NCBI RefSeq assembly: GCF_016907715.1
Contig: NZ_JAFBCM010000001.1
Coordinates: forward strand, 2,170,001 to 2,234,000
Source of the DNA: Tenggerimyces flavus
GTDB lineage: Bacteria; Actinomycetota; Actinomycetes; Propionibacteriales; Actinopolymorphaceae
Direction of reading: 5' to 3'
Length of the DNA: 64,000 bases
Shown here piece by piece: positions 59,931-64,000 of the stretch (position 1 is its first letter; each line of letters begins with the position of its first letter). The notes beneath the pieces were generated by a model, which was not told where the DNA came from, searched no databases, and saw only the letters and a program-made list of their open reading frames with translations. The translations under genes were made by a program, and so were the position numbers.

Positions 59931-61328
59931 ATGACAGACACCGCGACAACGGCGGGCCGCCGCGAGTGGCTCGGGCTCGTCGTTCTCTCCCTGCCGGCGA
60001 TGCTCATCACGCTCGACTTCAGCGTGCTGAACCTCGCCGTGCCCGCGCTCAGCGCCGCCCTCGAGCCGAGCAGCACGCAGCTGCTGTGGATCGTCGACAG
60101 CTACGGGTTCATGCTCGCGGGCTTCCTCATCACGATGGGCACGCTCGGCGACCGCATCGGCCGGCGCAAGCTGCTGCTGTTCGGCGCCGGCGCGTTCGGT
60201 ATCGCCTCGATCGTCGCGGCGTACGCACCGACCGCCGAGCTGCTGATCGTCGCGCGGGTGCTGCTCGGCGTCGCGGGCGCGACGCTGGCACCGTCGACGC
60301 TGTCGCTGATCCGCACGATGTTCGCCGACGCGCGGCAACGTACGGTCGCGATCTCCGCCTGGGCGGTCAGCCTCTCGGTCGGCGGCGCGCTCGGGCCGGT
60401 GGTCGGCGGCGTGCTGCTGGAGCACTTCTGGTGGGGTTCGGTGTTTCTGGTCGCGGTGCCGGTGATGGTGCTGCTGCTCGTGGTCGGACCCGTGCTGCTG
60501 CCGGAGTACCGCAGCCCGTCCGCCGGGCGAATCGACCTGGTGAGCGTCGGGCTGTCGCTCGCGACGATCCTGCCGGTGATCTACGGCCTGAAGGAGCTCG
60601 CGAAGGACGGCTTCGGAGTCGTGTCGGTGCTCGCGATCGTGCTCGGGCTGGCGCTGGGGTACGCGTTCGTTCGGCGTCAAGGCCGGCTTGCGGATCCGTT
60701 GATCGACCTGCGGCTGTTCCGTTCGCGGGTCTTCTCGGCGGCGCTGGTGACCAACACGTTCGGGTACTTCGCGATCCTCGGCGCGTTCTTCCTGTACGCG
60801 CAGTACCTCCAGCTCGTCGTCGGACTCTCGCCGTTGCAGGCCGGGATCTGGTCGGTGCCGGCGATGGTGGGGCTCACCGCGACCTCGGTGGTGGCGCCGG
60901 TGCTGCTGCGGAAGCTGCCGGTCGTGGCGGTGCTGGTCGGCGGGCTGCTGGTCGCGTCGGTCGGGTTCTGGCTGTTCACGTTGTCGTCGGGTGCACTCGC
61001 TGTGGTCGTCGCGGCGTCGGTCGTGTACTCGGCCGGGTTGGCGCCGGTGTTCATCGCCGTGACGGACCTGATGGTCACGGCCGCGCCGGAGTCGAAGGCG
61101 GGTGCGGTGGCGTCGATCTCCGAGACCAGCAACGAGTTCGGCGGCGCTTTGGGGATCGCGGTGCTCGGCAGCCTGACGACGTTGGTCTACCGGCAGCAGG
61201 GCGGCTCGGGGGACGCGCTCGGCGGCGAGGCGTTCAGTGCCGGCATGCACGTGGTGGGCTGGGTGGCCGCGGGGATCACGGTGGCGTTGGCCGTTCTCGC
61301 GCTCGTGGTGTTCCGGAAGGAGTCCTGA
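59931..61328 (+). CDS. MFS drug exporter, DHA2 (EmrB/QacA/SmvA) family
   Basis: The 465-residue transporter has 14 predicted membrane segments. Signatures: LDFSVLNLAVPALSAAL in TM1 (compare LDxTVVNVALP), the loop 2-3 motif GTLGDRIGRRKLLLFG and the antiporter motif C-like GGALGPVVGGVLLEHF in TM5. Members of this family pump out quaternary amines, dyes and antibiotics by proton exchange. ATG 59931 fits the family start. The gap to the divergent SARP gene is 56 bp (59875-59930) and must hold both promoters. The 148-bp repeat copy B begins 8 bp after its stop. Confidence 0.93.
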   Translation: MTDTATTAGRREWLGLVVLSLPAMLITLDFSVLNLAVPALSAALEPSSTQLLWIVDSYGFMLAGFLITMGTLGDRIGRRKLLLFGAGAFGIASIVAAYAPTAELLIVARVLLGVAGATLAPSTLSLIRTMFADARQRTVAISAWAVSLSVGGALGPVVGGVLLEHFWWGSVFLVAVPVMVLLLVVGPVLLPEYRSPSAGRIDLVSVGLSLATILPVIYGLKELAKDGFGVVSVLAIVLGLALGYAFVRRQGRLADPLIDLRLFRSRVFSAALVTNTFGYFAILGAFFLYAQYLQLVVGLSPLQAGIWSVPAMVGLTATSVVAPVLLRKLPVVAVLVGGLLVASVGFWLFTLSSGALAVVVAASVVYSAGLAPVFIAVTDLMVTAAPESKAGAVASISETSNEFGGALGIAVLGSLTTLVYRQQGGSGDALGGEAFSAGMHVVGWVAAGITVALAVLALVVFRKES

Positions 61329-61335
61329 TGGGGAG

Positions 61336-61483
61336 GCGTCGTGGTCGCCTTACGCGGCCAGTGGCCACTCTACCTGGCGTCCACCCCACGTAAAGGGGCC
61401 AATGATCATGTAAACATGATCATTGGCCCCAGGGGCGGGGCCGGACCGGTCGAACCCACCGCCGGACGAAAGATCGAGGCTAG
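61336..61483 (-). repeat. 148-bp long repeat, copy B (inverted relative to 52154-52301)
   Basis: It contains the intact hairpin GGGGCCAATGATCATG-TAAA-CATGATCATTGGCCCC (61395-61430, 16-bp perfect arms). The repeat ends exactly at the stop codon CTAG of the aldo/keto reductase gene, as copy A ends at that of the RibD-like gene. Both copies lie between convergent genes. Confidence 0.88.
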
Positions 61484-62271
61484 GCGGTGAGGCCGTTGAT
61501 CGACTCGAGCTCGTCCTGGGTGAGCTCGAAGTCGAACACCTCGAAGTTGGCCCGAATCCGGTCCTGGTGGGCGGACTTCGGGATCGCGATGAAGCCGTGC
61601 TGGAGGTGCCAGCGCAGGATCACCTGGGCGGTGTTCTTGCCGTACTTCTCCGCGATCGCGTTCAGCGTGGGGTGGTCGAGCGGGCCGACGCGGAACGGGC
61701 TGTAGCCCTCCAGCGCGACGCCTCGCTCGAGGTGGCCGTCGACGGTCTTGGCGTCGAACAGGGCCGGTCCCCACTTGATCTGGTTGACGGCCGGCGCGAC
61801 GCCGGTGGCGTCGATCAGCTCGTCCAGCTGGGAGAGGGAGTAGTTGCTGACGCCGATCGAGCGCGTCTTGCCGTCTTCCTTCGCCTGGATGAACGCCTCC
61901 CAGGTGGGGATGCCGGCGGTCTTGTTCGGCGGCCAGTGGATCAGCCAGAGGTCGAGGTGGTCGACGCCGAGGCCGTCGAGGCTCGCCTTGAGCGTCGACT
62001 CCTCCTGCCCCGCGTGGTCGGGCGGGAGCTTGGTCGTGATGAAGATGTCGTCGCGGTCGAGGCCACTCTCACGAACGGCGGCGCCCACCTGGGTCTCGTT
62101 GCCGTACGCCGTCGCCGTGTCGAGGTGCCGGTAACCGGTCTCCAGCGCCCAGCCGACCGCGTCCCGCGCCGAGTCGCCCCGAAGCTGCCACGTTCCGAAG
62201 CCGAGGAGAGGGATGCTGACGTCGCCCGGGAGCTGAGCGACGAAGTTCTGTGCCGGATCGGTGTTGGTCAT
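61480..62271 (-). CDS. Aldo/keto reductase
   Basis: The 263-residue AKR of the 2,5-diketo-D-gluconate reductase type has LLGFGTWQLRG, GYRHLDTATAYGNETQVGAAVRES (Asp and Tyr of the tetrad), FITTKLPPDH (Lys), LDLWLIHWPP (His), SIGVSNYSLSQLDEL and the NADPH loop IPKSAHQDRIRANFEVFDFEL. It reduces aldehydes or keto-sugars. ATG 62271 gives the family N-terminus. It lies 10 bp after the start of nothing on its own strand but directly downstream of the phosphatase pair, so the three genes may be one operon. Confidence 0.93.
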   Translation of the reverse strand: MTNTDPAQNFVAQLPGDVSIPLLGFGTWQLRGDSARDAVGWALETGYRHLDTATAYGNETQVGAAVRESGLDRDDIFITTKLPPDHAGQEESTLKASLDGLGVDHLDLWLIHWPPNKTAGIPTWEAFIQAKEDGKTRSIGVSNYSLSQLDELIDATGVAPAVNQIKWGPALFDAKTVDGHLERGVALEGYSPFRVGPLDHPTLNAIAEKYGKNTAQVILRWHLQHGFIAIPKSAHQDRIRANFEVFDFELTQDELESINGLTA

Positions 62272-62281
62272 GGACAACTTC

Positions 62282-62902
62282 CTACCCTGCCGGCGGGCCG
62301 AGTACCAGCCGTTCCCGCAGCTTGGCTGCCTGTCCTGACGACATTCCGCCGTGTGCGAGGTACTTCTGGACGTCGCCATAACGCGCATCGACGTGCTCGA
62401 GCGCGCCGGTCAGCGTGCTCGCCTCGACGTCGTCGCTGCGGAGGTAGTCGGCAACCACTTCGTCCCGGTTGATGCCGATGCTGCTGAGCGTGACGGCGAT
62501 GACCAGGCCGGTACGGTCCACGCCACCGGCGCAGTGCACGACCACCAGTCCGCCTGCGGGCGCGTCGGCGATCGCGGCGACGGCCTGCGCGAACCGTTCG
62601 ATGCTGTAGTCGAGCAGCCAGCTGTACTGCTGCACCGGCGTCAGGTCCTCCCTGGGCGGAGGCGGGTCGGGGTACAGCGAGCGATGCACGTAGGCGGCGT
62701 CGTCGGCGAACGGGTTGGGCAGCGCGCGCAGCTCCCGGTGCGTACGCAGGTCGACGATGCGGCTGGGTTTGGCCGCGCGGACGGCTTCGACTCCAGCGGC
62801 GGTGAGCTCGGTGAGGGAGTCGGAGCGGATCAGCGCGCCGCTGTGGACGCCGGGGATGGTGCCGAGGTCGCGGACGTTCCGGCAGCCGGGCCAGTCGATC
62901 AC
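62282..62902 (-). CDS. Tyrosine/phosphoinositide-type protein phosphatase (paralogue 2)
   Basis: The 206-residue PTP-fold protein has the active-site loop VHCAGGVDRTG (C-x5-R) with the upstream block CRNVRDLGTIPGVHSGALIRSDSLTELTAAGVEAV and SRIVDLRTHREL. This is the bacterial Y_phosphatase3/PTPLP layout, with the C-terminal YLAHGGMSSGQAAKLRERL helix. Targets may be phosphotyrosine, phosphoserine or phosphoinositides. The GTG start overlaps the stop of the preceding paralogue by 4 bp (GTGA), so the two are translationally coupled. Confidence 0.9.
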   Translation of the reverse strand: MIDWPGCRNVRDLGTIPGVHSGALIRSDSLTELTAAGVEAVRAAKPSRIVDLRTHRELRALPNPFADDAAYVHRSLYPDPPPPREDLTPVQQYSWLLDYSIERFAQAVAAIADAPAGGLVVVHCAGGVDRTGLVIAVTLSSIGINRDEVVADYLRSDDVEASTLTGALEHVDARYGDVQKYLAHGGMSSGQAAKLRERLVLGPPAG

Positions 62903-63525
62903 GTGAGCCGGTCCTTCAGTGCTTCGAGCTGACCGGCGGTCATGCCGCCGGCGGTGAGGTACGCCTCGACCTGGCCGAGGTCGGCGAGCGCGGCAGCGAT
63001 GACCTCCGGCGCGGAGTGCTCCGGGGTCAGGTCCAGCCGTTCGGCGGTGAGCGCGTAGTCGGCGGCGATCGCCTCGCCGTCGATGCCGGCGACGGCGAGC
63101 GCGAGCCCAACGATCAGGCCGGTGCGGTCCTTGCCGGCGTGGCAGTGCACGAGGACCGCGCCGGGCGGAGCGTCGACGATCGCCTGCAGCGCGGCGACGA
63201 CGAACCGGCCGTTCTCCAGGCGCAGCAGGTCGATGTAGTCGCGCAGCAGCGGGACGGGCGGGTCGTCGTTGGGCCGCAGCGCGGGAATCAGCGTGCGGTG
63301 GAGGTACGACGGATGGTCGGCGAACGGGTTGGGGTAGTTCTCCAGCTCGCCGATCGTGCGGAGGTCGATGATGCGGCTGACGTTCGCGGCGTGCACGGCG
63401 GCGATGCCGACATCGGTCAGCTTGTCGAGGTTGTCGGAGCGGATGAGTGCACCCGGGCGAATGCCCTTGATGGTGCCGAGGTCGCGGACGTTCCGGCAGT
63501 CTGGCCAATCCAGGAAAGCGCGCAT
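62899..63525 (-). CDS. Tyrosine/phosphoinositide-type protein phosphatase (paralogue 1)
   Basis: The 208-residue PTP-fold protein has the C-x5-R loop VHCHAGKDRTG, the N-terminal DCRNVRDLGTIKGIRPGALIRSDNLDKLTDVGIAAVHAA and the C-terminal YLTAGGMTAGQLEALKDRL. It keeps Lys inside the loop (HAGKDRTG), as in MptpB-like dual-specificity/phosphoinositide phosphatases, while its neighbour has Val there (HCAGGVDRTG). ATG 63525 follows TACTCT at leaderless spacing. The tandem pair probably arose by duplication. Confidence 0.92.
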   Translation of the reverse strand: MRAFLDWPDCRNVRDLGTIKGIRPGALIRSDNLDKLTDVGIAAVHAANVSRIIDLRTIGELENYPNPFADHPSYLHRTLIPALRPNDDPPVPLLRDYIDLLRLENGRFVVAALQAIVDAPPGAVLVHCHAGKDRTGLIVGLALAVAGIDGEAIAADYALTAERLDLTPEHSAPEVIAAALADLGQVEAYLTAGGMTAGQLEALKDRLT

Positions 63526-63917
63526 TGGAATCAGAGTACGGGGCTCACGGAACCGTAGGTGCTCATGCTGGTGTCGACCGCCGCGACCACGTGGGGTCGG
63601 TGACGAGCAAGCACCGTGGGGGGTCCGGGGGGGTCGCCCCCCGGGTGTGACGCCGACCGACGAGGTCCGCGCTTTCCGCGGACACACCGAGCCTGAGGTC
63701 GGCCCAGGTAGCGCCCAGGTGGCCTTCCGACGTCCCGCCCCACCTCCCCGCGGGTGTGGCCGGCGGTCGGCGAGGGTGACCTCGCCTGGGCGCTACCAAG
63801 GAATGCCCAAAGTTACACCCCACTGACGGGGTGTGGTCGCCGAGGTCTGGTCCGTGCTTTACGACCGCGCGAACTCCAGTAGCGTCAAGCCAGAACCCCT
63901 ACGAGCAAGGAGAGTTC
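63526..63917 (+). promoter_or_regulatory. Intergenic region with inverted repeat, G/C runs and a promoter
   Basis: No gene is seen in these 392 bp. It contains long G and C runs that can fold (63613-63646, GGGGGGG-TCG-CCCCCC), a 13-bp inverted repeat GGTAGCGCCCAGG (63707-63719) with its exact complement at 63785-63797, and a promoter TTTACG (63858-63863), 16-nt spacer, TAGCGT (63880-63885) for the last gene. Confidence 0.5.
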
Positions 63918-64000
63918 GTGGCGAAGGACGACGTGTACGAAACCCTCGAGGACGACTTCGGCCCCTGCACGTGGGGTGATCTGACGCTCGAAAAGGTGTA
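63918..64000 (+). CDS. Unidentified gene, N-terminus only
   Basis: GTG 63918 has AAGGAGAG 4 nt upstream and the promoter at 63858-63885, so it is a genuine start. Only 27 residues are visible (MAKDDVYETLEDDFGPCTWG, then DLTLEKV) before the window ends. The acidic start is not a signal peptide. I cannot name a family. Confidence 0.6.
   Translation, partial: MAKDDVYETLEDDFGPCTWGDLTLEKV

Noticed and set aside
52154-61483. Interpretation of the inverted-repeat segment as an intact transposon or genomic island
   Set aside because: No transposase, integrase or target-site duplication is visible, and the enclosed genes look like ordinary chromosomal genes with the same base composition as their surroundings.
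62282-63508. A single 408-residue phosphatase instead of two genes
   Set aside because: The N-terminal half of that frame is an out-of-frame shadow of paralogue 1; the real start is GTG 62902.

Overview
This is a high-GC chromosomal window (about 70% G+C by eye) from an actinobacterium. Frequent GTG/TTG starts, many genes whose -10 hexamer lies 7-9 nt before the start codon (leaderless), LacI-family operators, a SARP/AfsR regulator and an F420-type deazaflavin-dependent oxidoreductase all point to Actinomycetota. A Kribbella/Actinopolymorpha/Tenggerimyces-like member of the Propionibacteriales is my guess, not something the window proves. I saw no rRNA, tRNA, CRISPR array, integrase or intact insertion sequence.

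Layout. 0-9.6 kb: LacI regulator divergent from a GH78 alpha-L-rhamnosidase, a secreted 5'-nucleotidase, an MFS exporter behind a short leader ORF, a second LacI regulator with two identical operators, and a methyltransferase. 9.6-16.4 kb: a GT2-GtrA protein joined to a two-component system, a P450-like protein without the heme cysteine, and an MTHFR-like/deazaflavin pair. 16.5-21.4 kb: ThuA plus Gfo/Idh genes, a LuxR-type HTH protein and two tandem alginate-lyase-like genes under LacI-type palindromes. 21.6-23.4 kb: a nucleotidyltransferase and an ECF sigma factor fused to two S1-like domains. 23.4-26.7 kb: a sugar ABC importer without its ATPase. 26.9-34.7 kb: carbohydrate oxidoreductases and hydrolases, including a Gfo/Idh-aldo/keto reductase fusion and a GH2 enzyme. 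35.6-40.6 kb: a complete L-rhamnose operon (rhaM-rhaI-rhaD-rhaB). 40.7-45 kb: an exported M20 peptidase, a small secreted protein, a Zn-dehydrogenase and a nuclease-like gene bracketed by long palindromes. 45-52 kb: a glyoxylate/2-hydroxyacid module (SLC13 carrier, FAD/Fe-S dehydrogenase, aminotransferase, divergent IclR) and a reductase-deaminase fusion. 52.1-61.5 kb: a segment bracketed by an inverted 148-bp repeat and holding a lactonase, alkylation-repair genes, a PfkB kinase, a SARP regulator and a DHA2 exporter. 61.5-64 kb: an aldo/keto reductase, two tandem tyrosine phosphatases and the start of an unidentified gene.

How it fits together. Most of the window concerns plant-type carbohydrate use. 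The strongest link is a shared TGAAACGNTTCA-like operator at the GH78 gene (1125), the ABC importer (26762) and the rha operon (35617). With the LacI regulator at the left edge, this suggests one dispersed rhamnose/rhamnoside regulon: import, intracellular release of rhamnose, mutarotation, isomerisation, phosphorylation, and cleavage to dihydroxyacetone phosphate and lactaldehyde.

Most unusual items: the ECF-sigma/S1 fusion (22417-23397), the P450-like protein with Arg in place of the heme-ligating Cys (14150-15199), the leader-ORF attenuator before the MFS gene (6170-6284), and several long palindromic or inverted repeats.
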